From Syntrophaceae bacterium UBA7520 (GTDB lineage Bacteria; Desulfobacterota; Syntrophia; Syntrophales; Smithellaceae), in contig DLNC01000003.1 of the NCBI GenBank assembly GCA_002478265.1, positions 85,013-149,012 on the forward strand: a DNA stretch of 64,000 bases. Reading direction: 5' to 3'. Positions 8,597 to 17,023 of this stretch are shown here, one piece after another. How positions within the stretch are numbered: the first letter of the stretch is position 1; each line of letters begins with the position of its first letter. Both the position numbers and the translations under genes were made by a program. The notes under the pieces are model-generated. The model saw only the letters and a list, made by a program, of their open reading frames with translations, was not told the DNA's origin and did no database searches.

Positions 8597-8920
8597 ATGG
8601 AAGAAATAAAAATTGCTTGTTATCTTTCCCCAGAATGCGCCTCTGAAGAATCTTTGCATAAAAATATAAACTCAGCGCTGACTGCTGAAAAGATCAATGC
8701 CAATGTTGTTATTCATAGAATTGACGAAGATGAGGCTGTGGCTCTTGGCCTGTCTGGATCGCCTTCTGTATTTATTAACGGCAAGGAGTTACAACCACAG
8801 GGAATTGTAGGTTTTTCTTGAAGGATGTACAAAGATGAGTTTGGAAAACTCAGTAATGTACCTTCCGTTAAAACTCTTCGGAAAGCAATTAAAGATGCAT
8901 ATGGTGAGAAGATATCATGA
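8597..8920 (+). CDS. Candidate selenoprotein: small thioredoxin-like protein with in-frame UGA (Sec75)
   Basis: Reading stops at a TGA (8819-8821) after 74 codons, but the same frame continues for 32 further codons to a TGA at 8918-8920 with a sensible sequence: R-M-Y-K-D-E-F-G-K, then NVPSVKTLRKAIKDAYGEK. I recall a family of ~100-residue thioredoxin-like proteins with the same ending, G-x-x-C-R-x-Y...G-x-x-x-x-P...x-I-R-x-A, where the position filled here by UGA is Cys. The N-terminal half has Cys8 and Cys14 and the cis-Pro-like motif GSPSVFINGKEL. A SECIS-like hairpin begins 14 bases after the UGA. I therefore read it as a 107-residue selenoprotein with Sec75. Alternatives are a Cys-to-stop pseudogene or a genuine 74-residue protein. 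The Shine-Dalgarno is weak. Role unknown, probably thiol redox chemistry or metal/metalloid handling. Confidence 0.72.
8836..8852 (+). promoter_or_regulatory. Candidate bacterial SECIS hairpin of the thioredoxin-like gene
   Basis: TGAGTTT (8836-8842), loop GGA (8843-8845) and AAACTCA (8846-8852) form a perfect 7-bp hairpin inside the coding sequence. The loop starts 22 bases after the in-frame UGA and its first base is G. Bacterial SECIS elements are known as short stem-loops roughly 16-37 bases past the UGA with a G at the start of the apical loop, so both spacing and loop fit. Confidence 0.65.
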
Positions 8921-9019
8921 TCAGTCGCTACACCAAATAGTGTGCCTGCGGCCCGCTCCCGGTAAGCTTTTCGCTGGACGGTGACTGAAGTATACTCACG
9001 CGCAAGGAGATTTTCCACA

Positions 9020-9766
9020 ATGGACATTCCACGAATATTCAACATCACCGAAAGCGCTCATCGTATCCATAACCCGTTCACACCGGAAAAGCTCGCCACG
9101 CTCGGCGCGGCGCTGCGTCTGGAACCGGGGACACGAGTGCTCGATCTCGGCAGCGGTTCCGGGGAGATGCTGTGCACCTGGGCGCGCGATTACAAAGTGA
9201 TCGGCACCGGCATCGACATGAGCCGGTTGTTCACCGAGCAGGCAAAACTTCGCTCTGAAGAACTGGGCGTGGCCGCTAACATCAAGTTCATTCATGGCGA
9301 TGCTGCGGGCTACGTTTCTGAAGAAAAGGTCGATGTGGCGGCGTGTCTCGGCGCTACCTGGATTGGAGGGGGAGTCGCCGGCACGATCGAACTTCTGGCG
9401 CAAAGCCTACGCCCCGGAGGAATCATCCTTATCGGCGAGCCCTACTGGCGGCAGAAGCCGCCGACGGAAAAGATTGCCAAAGGGTGCCTTGCTCACTCCA
9501 TCTCCGACTTTCTTATGCTTCCGGAACTTCTCTCGTCTTTCGGGAGCCTTGGCTATGACGTAGTGGAAATGGTTTTGGCTGACCAGGACGGCTGGGACAG
9601 ATACGAGGCGGCCAAGTGGCTCACCATGCGCCGATGGCTTGAAGCCAATCCCACCGACGAGTTAGCAAAAGATGTTCGAGCCCAACTGACCGCGGAGCCA
9701 GAACGCTACGCCGCTTACACGCGGGAATACCTGGGCTGGGGTGTGTTCGCTTTGATGAGACGGTAA
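9020..9766 (+). CDS. SAM-dependent class I methyltransferase
   Basis: This 248-residue protein has the class I methyltransferase motif I VLDLGSGSGEML, an acidic strand-2 region (GTGIDMSRLF), IKFIHGDAAGY, and the post-motif LAQSLRPGGIILIGEPYW. The ATG at 9020 is chosen because CGCAAGGAGA lies just upstream with about 10 bases spacing; a GTG at 8981 in frame is less likely. The acceptor is unknown; the C-terminal half, with several Trp and a D-Q-D-G-W-D-R-Y-E motif, is shared with small-molecule methyltransferases. Base composition seems more GC-rich than the neighbouring UGA-containing gene and the RsbRD-like genes, so separate acquisition is possible. Confidence 0.82.
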   Translation: MDIPRIFNITESAHRIHNPFTPEKLATLGAALRLEPGTRVLDLGSGSGEMLCTWARDYKVIGTGIDMSRLFTEQAKLRSEELGVAANIKFIHGDAAGYVSEEKVDVAACLGATWIGGGVAGTIELLAQSLRPGGIILIGEPYWRQKPPTEKIAKGCLAHSISDFLMLPELLSSFGSLGYDVVEMVLADQDGWDRYEAAKWLTMRRWLEANPTDELAKDVRAQLTAEPERYAAYTREYLGWGVFALMRR

Positions 9767-9898
9767 ATGCGCTGGCGCATCCGGCGGATTGTCTATGGCT
9801 TCAAATTATTCGGCGGGGGTTCCATTTCAATGTTTCCCACCCAAAGTTTGCCGTCCCGCATATTCCGGAAACGCCAAACCGGTTAATCCCTTTCACTG

Positions 9899-10351
9899 CT
9901 ACGCCTTTAATTTTTCCAGTTGCAGACGATCCTGGTAGTATTGCGTTATCTCAAAGACCGCGTAATCAATCAAAAGCATTATTCTCATGATGGAATCTAT
10001 CGCCTGATGATGCTCCAACGCGTTGATAAAGATAGCCTGAAAATCCGCGTAGAGCCACATATGGCGGCGCATTAAATTTAAGGCATAAATGGACTCATGC
10101 AAGGGGATGCTCATTTCATAACATGTTCTCGCGTAGTGCATGAAAAATTCCTGAACCCTTTCATTACGATTGGGCGCAACCAGCATATTTCTTAACTGAC
10201 TGTAAAATTTTACCACCTGCAAAATAAGTTTATCTTCAGAAATATCGTGATAATGAGGCGTTCTTTTATTTTTCTTTACCTCCGCTATCCAATTCCTGGA
10301 TATTTCCTCTATATTTTCCTCCAACACATCAAGTAGCTTTATCGAATCCAT
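9899..10351 (-). CDS. RsbRD N-terminal-domain-like protein (first of a tandem pair)
   Basis: A 150-residue, wholly helical protein without signal peptide. It resembles the RsbRD N-terminal domain found at the front of histidine kinases and RsbR-type stress regulators, which is often globin-like: I-S-R-N-W-x-A-E-V at the start, Y-S-Q-L-R in the middle, and MHYARTCYEMSIPLHESIYALNLMRRHMWLYADFQ as the best-conserved block. It lacks any attached kinase or STAS domain. The neighbouring gene at 10399 is a clear paralogue with the same length and the same central block, so the pair arose by tandem duplication. GAAAGGAGAA lies upstream of the ATG. Function is inferred to be sensory or partner-binding only by family resemblance. 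Confidence 0.6.
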   Translation of the reverse strand: MDSIKLLDVLEENIEEISRNWIAEVKKNKRTPHYHDISEDKLILQVVKFYSQLRNMLVAPNRNERVQEFFMHYARTCYEMSIPLHESIYALNLMRRHMWLYADFQAIFINALEHHQAIDSIMRIMLLIDYAVFEITQYYQDRLQLEKLKA

Positions 10352-10398
10352 TATTTCAAGTTCTCCTTTCCATAACTTCCAAAACAGGAAAAATAGAA

Positions 10399-10857
10399 TT
10401 AATTTTTATTTTGTTCCTTTTTCATGAGGTTTTGATATTCTTTAGTTACCTCATAAGTGGCGTGGTCAAAAAGAAGTATTGTGCGATTTAAGGTATCCAG
10501 CGCCTGACGTTGTTCTATGCCCATGCTAAAGACAACCTGAAACTCAGCGTAAAGCCATATATGGCGCCGCAAAAGGATAAGCGCGTAAACCGCCTGATCC
10601 ATCGGAATGCCCATGGCAAAACTTTCCCGCGCGTAGTTGCGAAAATATTCTAAAGTATTTTCTTTAATTTTTTCATCCAGAAACATTTTGCTGAAATGCT
10701 GATAAAATTTTAAACTCTGCCTAATAATTTCATCCTCCGGCAATTCTTTATATTTTTTTGTGTGGATGTTGTTTTGGACATCCAGCGCCCATCGTTTGGC
10801 CATTTTTTCCGCATGACGTTCTCCCAGCTCTACGTATTTAATGGCGTACGTTTTCAT
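10399..10857 (-). CDS. RsbRD N-terminal-domain-like protein (second of a tandem pair)
   Basis: A 152-residue helical protein paralogous to the product of 9899-10351. The matching central block reads RNYARESFAMGIPMDQAVYALILLRRHIWLYAEFQ, and both end in a helix containing D-x-A-x-Y/F-E-(V/I)-T-x-(E/Y)-Y-Q. It is the upstream member of the pair on the minus strand, 47 bases from the next start, and has GGAAAGGAGC before its ATG. No kinase, phosphatase or DNA-binding segment is attached. The first residues (MKTYAIKYVELGERHAEKMAKRW) keep the W of the family N terminus. Confidence 0.6.
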   Translation of the reverse strand: MKTYAIKYVELGERHAEKMAKRWALDVQNNIHTKKYKELPEDEIIRQSLKFYQHFSKMFLDEKIKENTLEYFRNYARESFAMGIPMDQAVYALILLRRHIWLYAEFQVVFSMGIEQRQALDTLNRTILLFDHATYEVTKEYQNLMKKEQNKN

Positions 10858-11238
10858 GTTTTGCTCCTTTCCAATTAAAAATATGCACCGATTTTCCAGG
10901 AATATTATACCACCCTGAAAAACAGGCTCGCTTAGAAATAATCATTATCGTGACAGATACTTACGATTATTCTCAACGGAATCATTCAAATTATTTTTTT
11001 AATATCATAAAAAGGCGATCGGTTAAAGTTAAATTAATATTTTTTTGATTTCCTGATTTATAAATAAATTGCAAAGATGGCACACAATCCCAAAAATAAC
11101 TTTTTGAATTTACCAAAATTAACTGCTCAACTTTTTGCGATTGTATAATTACCGCATAAAGTTTATAATAAACTCAAATTTGAAGCTAGTGCCAGCCCAA
11201 CAGGGTCAACATGAAATCGATCGAAGGGAGGATTGCAA
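10858..11238 (+). other. AT-rich intergenic region with candidate promoter
   Basis: This 381-base spacer between the divergent RsbRD-like pair and the lipoprotein gene has no credible reading frame. It is very AT-rich. TATAAT at 11144-11149 is the best -10 candidate for the lipoprotein gene; the matching -35 (TTAACT at 11119) is poor and 19 bases away. GGGAGGA at 11226-11232 is the ribosome binding site. No tRNA or strong hairpin was seen. Confidence 0.5.
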
Positions 11239-11811
11239 ATGTTTAGCAGGCAAAACCAAAATTTTTTAAAATTAATATTACTTGCGGTACTCTTTATTTT
11301 TGGGGCGGCTTTTTTATATGGTTGCGCTTCCGCGCCCAAAACTCTTAATCCCGCCGTCACCGGACCGCAGGTTATCGCAAATCCGGAATCCATTAGTCTC
11401 GGAGTAGCAAATCTTCTGGGCAAAAAAATTGTTTTTGAGGGATCCGGATTTAAACCGGATGATTCCGTGTTCATTACATTGTATGGTCCCGATAAGATAC
11501 AGCTAATTGTGGCCAACGGCCAGGTCGGCGCTGACGGAAAATTCAGTGCGGAAGTGGAACTGATGACTAAAATCACAAAATTTTTAAATGCCAATGTCCG
11601 CGGCCAACTTACCGGCGGATCATACGAAAGGTCTATTGTCATTACTGATCCGCCTATTCCGGCCGGCACTTACAGAGCCAAGGTCAGGTCATTGTACTCA
11701 GATGAAACCGCGGAAACCAATCTTGTTGTCACCGAACCATCTACCGGCGATCGTTTTAAAGACTGGCTGGGAAAAAAGACCGGCAAAATTATTGACGAAA
11801 GACCCCAATGA
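11239..11811 (+). CDS. Lipoprotein of unknown function (paralogue 1)
   Basis: The 190-residue precursor begins with a basic N region, a hydrophobic stretch and the lipobox LYGC-A, so it should be lipidated and anchored in the inner or outer membrane. The mature part carries an immunoglobulin-like segment with IVFEGSGFKPDDSVFITLYGP followed by GADGKFSAEVEL and later PPIPAGTYRAKVRS, a pattern of beta strands seen in Ig-like adhesin or transporter-associated domains. The ATG at 11239 is preferred over a TTG at 11233, which overlaps the GGGAGGA ribosome site. A clear paralogue lies at 17212, with the same order of motifs. Function unknown. Confidence 0.8.
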   Translation: MFSRQNQNFLKLILLAVLFIFGAAFLYGCASAPKTLNPAVTGPQVIANPESISLGVANLLGKKIVFEGSGFKPDDSVFITLYGPDKIQLIVANGQVGADGKFSAEVELMTKITKFLNANVRGQLTGGSYERSIVITDPPIPAGTYRAKVRSLYSDETAETNLVVTEPSTGDRFKDWLGKKTGKIIDERPQ

Positions 11812-11931
11812 AATAGCCGCGAGAAAGACATTATGATAACGGCAAAATAGCCGAGGAGCTGAAACACAAAGCAATACCGTTTCGGAAAAAAATTCCTGTT
11901 GCGCCCTATATTTAATTCAATTCAAAAAAAA

Positions 11932-11973
11932 TTCCGGTTCGGGAATCAAATTATCAAAATTTCCGAACCGGAA
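11932..11973 (-). terminator. Rho-independent terminator of the minus-strand membrane-protein gene
   Basis: TTCCGGTTCGGGAA (11932-11945) pairs with TTTCCGAACCGGAA (11960-11973), 14 pairs with one G-U. On the minus strand the hairpin is followed by a T-run (complement of the A-run at 11924-11930). It sits just past the end of the gene at 12019 and may also limit read-through from the lipoprotein gene. Confidence 0.75.
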
Positions 11974-12018
11974 AAATAAAACAAATTGGTTATGGCGGAT
12001 TAAACCGCGTGTGAATTG

Positions 12019-12798
12019 CTATTCTTTCTTTTCGACAGCTTCCTTTACCGCTTCGGCGATCTTCCCTTTATCCAGTCCTTTCTCTTTTACAACTCTATCC
12101 TCGCAGGTGCTGCAAAGCTCGGTAATGTTCTTTAATTCTCTGGCCTGCGCAACGGTTCCCTGGAAAATCTCATCCGTGCGCTTGGTATTGATGCGCCAGC
12201 AATCGGAGTAAAGGTGATACCTGGTGCCCGCCTTGGTCCAGAAAACACTGTTTTTCCCGGTAAGCGCTTCCACCTGCGCGGTCTGCTCGGCGTACTGTTC
12301 CACAGAGGGAGGATTCCAGTCAATGCCCGTGACGCCCGCGATGACTAGCGCGGCAATGGCGATGCCGCCGATAATGCCTTTTTGCTTGCCGCTAACATTC
12401 TTGCTTAAGAAGATCAGAATAACCAAAGGCAGAAAGGCGATAATTGCCGCAATCAGGCCAAGCTGGCTTTGCATGAAAAACATGATTTTGTTTTTCTCCG
12501 AGGGCGGGTCAAACCGGTTGGACTTTTTCCATAAAAGCGAACCCGCGATGACAAAAATCAGATCCGCCACAATCAGGGCAATTATCTGCCACATCACGAT
12601 GGGTGGCTTGAATAAAAGATAAATCGCGCCTACCTGAAAACCTATCGCCACCAACCAGCAGACCGCTGCGATAATGCGCAGGTTTCTGGCCTTGGCTTTG
12701 CTTTCATCCGTGGCCACAAACGGTTTTGTGGGGGCGGAAGATGAGGAATCGCCGCCATCCACCTTTGTTAACTTTTTCTTGGTGCCTTTGTCTGACAT
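12019..12798 (-). CDS. Membrane protein with cytosolic Cys-containing C-terminal tail
   Basis: The 259-residue protein starts with a polar, Lys/Ser-rich segment of about 45 residues, then has four hydrophobic segments (near residues 40-60, 68-88, 108-128 and 138-158). The C-terminal ~95 residues are soluble and contain F-W-T-K-A-G-T-R-Y-H-L-Y-S-D-C, then N-I-T-E-L-C-S-T-C-E-D-R. The Y-H-x-x-x-D-C...C-x-x-C pattern resembles small zinc-ribbon or Ada-like metal-binding tails attached to membrane proteins, but I do not recognise the family firmly. A Lys/Glu-rich helix ends the protein. AGGAGGGAG precedes the ATG. It is monocistronic, with a terminator downstream. Confidence 0.7.
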   Translation of the reverse strand: MSDKGTKKKLTKVDGGDSSSSAPTKPFVATDESKAKARNLRIIAAVCWLVAIGFQVGAIYLLFKPPIVMWQIIALIVADLIFVIAGSLLWKKSNRFDPPSEKNKIMFFMQSQLGLIAAIIAFLPLVILIFLSKNVSGKQKGIIGGIAIAALVIAGVTGIDWNPPSVEQYAEQTAQVEALTGKNSVFWTKAGTRYHLYSDCWRINTKRTDEIFQGTVAQARELKNITELCSTCEDRVVKEKGLDKGKIAEAVKEAVEKKE

Positions 12799-13020
12799 TT
12801 TACTCCCTCCTGTTCATCTTTTGTCCGTTAAATTATGAATAAATTACACTATTAATACACTTAAAGCCTCTCTGCATTGCGCCTCTTTGAAAGGTAAGCG
12901 AAACAACGTGACAGCGCAAAAGTATCGTGTACTTATAACCTACGAAAAAATAAATTGCCATATTTAATTTTCCCGTAACCGGTTTCGGCCGCAAAGAGAA
13001 TTATTCTCACGTTCCAATAA

Positions 13021-13062
13021 ATAAAAAAAGGCAGGTGCCGGCATGCGAGCCGATACCTGCCT
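13021..13062 (-). terminator. Rho-independent terminator of the solute-binding protein gene
   Basis: AGGCAGGTGCCGGC (13029-13042) pairs with GCCGATACCTGCCT (13049-13062) around a 6-base loop, with one mismatch. On the minus strand a T-run (complement of AAAAAAA at 13022-13028) follows. It lies about 70 bases beyond the stop of the gene at 13134 and occupies much of the 335-base gene-free stretch 12799-13133, which otherwise shows nothing recognisable. Confidence 0.8.
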
Positions 13063-13133
13063 GAAGTAATTTTAAATTGCCGGGAATCAATAACGCTTTT
13101 AAAACCTGCTGTTAATCCCCGCCGCCGATTCGT

Positions 13134-14339
13134 TTATTTTCTCTTCCCTTTTTTCCAGGTGGCCAGATCATTTGGCGTCCAATCCTGCAGCATTATATGC
13201 GTACCGTTGGGACCGCATTTTGCAATCTGGATGGAATCGACCCCCTGGCGCTGATCCTTAGTCCAGGTTATCGGAGCTCCCAGACCTTTCCAGCCCCTGA
13301 AATTTTCCAGTTCCTTAATGACTGCTTCCGTACTAAGATTTCTTCCGGTTCTTTTCAGGGCCTCAATAAGCGGCTCCACATAGATAATCCCCACGCTCAT
13401 ATACACCCCCCAGCGGTCGTTCGGGGCAAAACGCTTTGCCGCGTTTCTGTATCTGGTCACCAGTGGATCCTTGGAGTCGGGCTCGGGAGCGGCGGCGGAA
13501 GTGATGACGCCCTCATAAAGACCATCCGAAATTTTGTACATGACCTGATAGTCCGAAAGCCCGGTATGGGATATCCATTGGGGTTTGTAACCGATACTGG
13601 CGCTGCCTTTCAGCATCATTATGGCCACGGAGGGATTAACCCACATGAAAACCGCTTCGGCGCCGGCGTTTCTCAGCCGTAGTATCTGCGAGGAAACATC
13701 GGTGGTTGTTGGCTCCACGGGAATTTCCAAAACCAGTTTCATTCCCAGAGCATTAAGCCTCTGCTTGCAGCCCTCTAGCCCGACCTTGCCGAAAACATCA
13801 TTTTGATACAGAAAACCGATTTTTCTTAATCCCCTTTTTTCCACAATGTACTTGGTCAGGATGCTGGTTTCGTCCTGAAACAAAGGATAGGCGTGAAAGC
13901 GATAACGGCTGGGCGGATCGTCAATCGGATTAAGAGATGCGGTGCCGGGCACAACCCATAATATCTTCTTGCTGTCCAGATAACCTTTGACGGCATGGCA
14001 GCCCGCGCCGGAAACACCGCCGGTAAAGGCAAATATGCCCTGCTTATCCACCAATTCCCGGACTACGGCCATCGCCTGAGAGGGGTTGTACTGGTCGTCA
14101 CGGATAAAATATCTGATTTTTCTGCCATGAATTCCTCCCTCCTCATTTACCAAATCAACTGCCACACTGGTTCCTCTCGCCACTGCGCCCCAGAGCGCCG
14201 CGGGGCCGGTCTGCGGAGAGAACTGGGCAATGCGGATTTCTTTGTCGTCAAAACCGGGCTTCTGGGCGAAAGAAACATTCGCCGCGAAAAAAATGCCCGT
14301 AACGGCAATCATTATTAAAACACATAATACTTTTCTCAT
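13134..14339 (-). CDS. Branched-chain amino acid-type ABC transporter solute-binding protein (orphan)
   Basis: The 401-residue protein has a signal peptide (MRKVLCVLIMIAVTGIFFAANVSFAQ) and the type I periplasmic binding fold of LivJ/LivK relatives: EIRIAQFSPQTGPAALWGAVARGTSVAVDLVNEEGGIHGRKI, RDDQYNPSQAMAVVRELVDKQGIFAFTGG and, further on, KIGFLYQNDVFGKVG. It would deliver a small carboxylate or amino acid to a membrane permease in the periplasm. No permease or ATPase gene adjoins it; the nearest set is livFGKHM at 19821-25420, which has its own closely similar binding protein. It may feed that same transporter with a different ligand. AAGGAG precedes the ATG by 11 bases. Confidence 0.88.
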   Translation of the reverse strand: MRKVLCVLIMIAVTGIFFAANVSFAQKPGFDDKEIRIAQFSPQTGPAALWGAVARGTSVAVDLVNEEGGIHGRKIRYFIRDDQYNPSQAMAVVRELVDKQGIFAFTGGVSGAGCHAVKGYLDSKKILWVVPGTASLNPIDDPPSRYRFHAYPLFQDETSILTKYIVEKRGLRKIGFLYQNDVFGKVGLEGCKQRLNALGMKLVLEIPVEPTTTDVSSQILRLRNAGAEAVFMWVNPSVAIMMLKGSASIGYKPQWISHTGLSDYQVMYKISDGLYEGVITSAAAPEPDSKDPLVTRYRNAAKRFAPNDRWGVYMSVGIIYVEPLIEALKRTGRNLSTEAVIKELENFRGWKGLGAPITWTKDQRQGVDSIQIAKCGPNGTHIMLQDWTPNDLATWKKGKRK

Positions 14340-14425
14340 ACTTTTTTTGCACTCCTTAATGCTAATTCTTTGTTAAATGAGACGATCAGGAAAAATCCAA
14401 ATCACTGCTCATTGCCATAGTTGCG

Positions 14426-15982
14426 CTACCGAACTGCAATTCTATCGCCCTGCCGAATCATACGGCCTTCAACAACATGAAGATTGGAATTGATTAAAAC
14501 ATTGAGAGGGGTTCCGGTTTTCTTGGAGACCGTCCAGAGCGTATCGCCCTTCTGAACAGTATAGTATTCCTTAGGGCTGGCAATTTTTTCACCTTTGGCC
14601 TTGGCCATTTTTATCTGCTTTTTATAAGTCATCTGCGCGCGGGCATGACGGCGCGGACGTTCATACAAATCAGCGTACATTGCTTCTTTAATATTTTGCC
14701 CTTCTCTGAAAGGCAAAATAACTTCCTGATTTTTAGCCACATATTTATGCGCGGGAACGCCGTTGAGGTCTTCCAGCACGGATGGCTGTATCCTGAATTT
14801 TTTTGCTACCTGAGCGATGGTTGTTGCCACGCCCGGCTTATATCTTTGAAAAGCGCTGGCGGTAAAATCCTTCTCCCGGCAGCATTCCTCATAAACAACT
14901 TCCGTTCCGGCGGGAACTTTCAGGCGGTATTTTTCCATATACGGCGGAATATACCAGCGCAGCAGTTCCGGATTGAGATAATAAATATCTTCCACATCCA
15001 CCTTCAACGCCTCAGCCAGCGCCACAAGGTCGGTCTTGCCCGGCACTTCAATTTCAGCATAGTCCAACGGACCATGAAACTCTATGTTTTCAAACCCGAA
15101 AGAATTCAGATTTTTACCGATAATCGCCAGCGCCATGATTTTAGGAACGTAATTTCTGGTTTCCGCCTTGAGGTAACGCCGCTTGGTCAGGCTCCAGAAA
15201 TCATCCGTTTTAGAATGCCTTATGGCGCGGTTTACCCTGCCCTCGCCCGCGTTATAAGCCGCCGCCGCTATTTCCCAATCGCTATAATCATCATAGAGTT
15301 TTTTGAGGTATCTGCTGGCGGCCATGGTGGATTTAACCGGATCGCGCCGCTCGTCGATATACCAATCCATCTTCAGGCCATAGAGTTTGCCGGTGGAAGG
15401 AATAAACTGCCACAGCCCCACGGCGCGGGCGTAAGATTTCGCCTTGGTCTGAAATCCGGATTCGGCCATCGCCAGATAAATAAGATCGTGCGGCAGGCCG
15501 TTATCCTCCAGAATTTTCGCCAAAAGCGGCACGTAACGTCCGCCGCGCTCGGAGTAAATTTCAAAATAAGTCCGGCCTCTGCTTAAAAAGTAATTAATCC
15601 ATTTTTTGACCACGGGATTGTAAACAACGGGAATATCGAAATAGTAGTTTTCCAGATTTAACTCTTCGGCGCCTTCCAGAAAATAAACTTTACGGGTATG
15701 ATTACCGGGGTCGGAAATGCGGGCGCCGCCTACCATAAAAGAGGCGGTTCTTTTGCTGGTTTGCGCCTCCGTGACCGCGCTCTGCGCCGTCGGCTGTGTT
15801 TCCGCGGGAGTTTCCACATTTTGCGGCATGGCGAATTCCTGTTTTGAGGAAATTTGTGTGGGTGGCGCCTGGGAGAGCGCGGAGGAAGAATTTTCTTCTT
15901 TTACCGATGTTGATAGAGCTGAGCAGGCACAGAAAAATAACGCTACCAGACACAAAAACACAAGGTTGAAACGTCTCATCAT
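14426..15982 (-). CDS. MltD-like membrane-bound lytic murein transglycosylase with LysM repeats
   Basis: The 518-residue lipoprotein has a signal sequence with lipobox FFCAC-S, a Ser/Thr/Gln-rich linker, an SLT-type lysozyme-like domain (about residues 130-290) with the catalytic Glu in YLAMAESGFQTKAKSYARAVGLWQFIPSTG, and AAYNAGEGRVNRAI. Two LysM peptidoglycan-binding motifs follow (around residues 390-435 and 475-518; the last reads YYTVQKGDTLWTVSKKTG). Members cleave glycan strands to 1,6-anhydro ends at the periplasmic face. The start may be either of the first two Met codons. The next gene downstream on the strand is the solute-binding protein, 86 bases away. Confidence 0.9.
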   Translation of the reverse strand: MMRRFNLVFLCLVALFFCACSALSTSVKEENSSSALSQAPPTQISSKQEFAMPQNVETPAETQPTAQSAVTEAQTSKRTASFMVGGARISDPGNHTRKVYFLEGAEELNLENYYFDIPVVYNPVVKKWINYFLSRGRTYFEIYSERGGRYVPLLAKILEDNGLPHDLIYLAMAESGFQTKAKSYARAVGLWQFIPSTGKLYGLKMDWYIDERRDPVKSTMAASRYLKKLYDDYSDWEIAAAAYNAGEGRVNRAIRHSKTDDFWSLTKRRYLKAETRNYVPKIMALAIIGKNLNSFGFENIEFHGPLDYAEIEVPGKTDLVALAEALKVDVEDIYYLNPELLRWYIPPYMEKYRLKVPAGTEVVYEECCREKDFTASAFQRYKPGVATTIAQVAKKFRIQPSVLEDLNGVPAHKYVAKNQEVILPFREGQNIKEAMYADLYERPRRHARAQMTYKKQIKMAKAKGEKIASPKEYYTVQKGDTLWTVSKKTGTPLNVLINSNLHVVEGRMIRQGDRIAVR

Positions 15983-16130
15983 ATTGAGGATTTTTTCTCC
16001 TTACCCGCGCAAAATATCCGCGTCATCAGAACAAGGCGCTATCCGCGCCTTTGCCGATAGCGTGCGGACTATCGCATATTTCACAAAATTCCTCAACTGA
16101 AGAATAATTGAGACCTGCTGCTCTTTAAAC

Positions 16131-16793
16131 TTACCTTCCTTTGCCGACGGGGAAAATATAAACGGGAATTTCGTCTTTGGAACAGGCAATATCCGCGGCC
16201 ACGGCGTCTTCTTTAAACGCGCCGACGGCCACGGTAGCCAGTCCCAAAGCATGGCTCTGCAGATAAATATTTTGCCCCGCGTGGCCTGCTTCCATATGCG
16301 CGTACATCTCGCCTCTCTTGCCGTAACGCCCCGTTGTTCTTGCGTAATTTGCGCAGAAGACGATGGACATGGGGGCTCTTTCCACAACCCATTGTCCCAA
16401 TGCCGAGAGGGCAAGCTCTTTTCTGATGTCACCCGTTTTAACTTTTATTAATTCGTGATTTTGCGGAACGTAACGGTAAACACCCGCCTCCAGTCCGGCC
16501 ACTTTTCCCGCCACCAGATATGCGGTGAGTGGAAACGTTGCGCCCGCAGAAGGAGCTGTGCGGTATCCACGGCTGTCGTTTATTCCCTGCGCCGCCCATA
16601 AAAGCTGCGCCGCCTCACCGATGTTAACACCCTTATCGGTAAAAGTTCTCTCTGACCTGCGCGCAGCCAGAGATTCCTCAACGGTCGTTTTCCCTTTTAC
16701 TATCGGCTTAGGTAATTTTATCGACACCTGCTGTGCCGTAAACGCGTCCGCGCATAGGGCGGGAATAATAAGCAGGCATAAAAACCATTTCAT
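16131..16793 (-). CDS. SagB-type nitroreductase-family protein, exported
   Basis: The mature part is a nitroreductase fold that uses FMN: VEESLAARRSERTFTDKGVNIGEAAQLLWAAQGI near the start, RTAPSAGATFPL, and HMEAGHAGQNIYLQSHALGLATVAVGAF near the end, the standard nitroreductase/SagB blocks. A short hydrophobic N terminus (MKWFLCLLIIPALCADAF) looks like a signal peptide. Three consecutive ATG codons exist at 16799, 16796 and 16793; AGGAGG at 16801-16806 gives the best spacing (7 bases) to the last, giving 220 residues. An exported FMN protein is less common than the cytoplasmic type. The substrate is unknown. Confidence 0.85.
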   Translation of the reverse strand: MKWFLCLLIIPALCADAFTAQQVSIKLPKPIVKGKTTVEESLAARRSERTFTDKGVNIGEAAQLLWAAQGINDSRGYRTAPSAGATFPLTAYLVAGKVAGLEAGVYRYVPQNHELIKVKTGDIRKELALSALGQWVVERAPMSIVFCANYARTTGRYGKRGEMYAHMEAGHAGQNIYLQSHALGLATVAVGAFKEDAVAADIACSKDEIPVYIFPVGKGR

Positions 16794-16981
16794 CATCATT
16801 CCTCCTCGCCTGACGTTGCGATTAATAACGCAATTAATATACAAAAAAGTTTCTTTCATCACAATTACCATGCAAGCGAAAACAAATTGAGCGCGCTCTT
16901 GATTTTCTTAACCGGTAACGACAATAAGGTAAATCCTTTAGATATTAAGCACTTACGGCGTCATTTTTTTTATTTTTAAGG

Positions 16982-17010
16982 TTGAGTAAAACTGCCAGTC
17001 AGGTTATAAT
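16982..17010 (+). promoter_or_regulatory. Candidate promoter of lipoprotein paralogue 2
   Basis: TTGAGT at 16982-16987, 17 bases, then consensus TATAAT at 17005-17010. Transcription would start near 17017, just before the structured leader at 17024-17133. Confidence 0.6.
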
Positions 17011-17023
17011 ATATAATATTATT

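Noticed and set aside
8597..8821. Reading the thioredoxin-like gene as a complete 74-residue protein ending at TGA 8819
   Set aside because: The frame stays open and family-like after the TGA and a SECIS-like hairpin follows, so the longer form is preferred.
9767..9886. A 39-codon frame after the methyltransferase gene
   Set aside because: No ribosome site of its own, very basic composition and no recognised motif.
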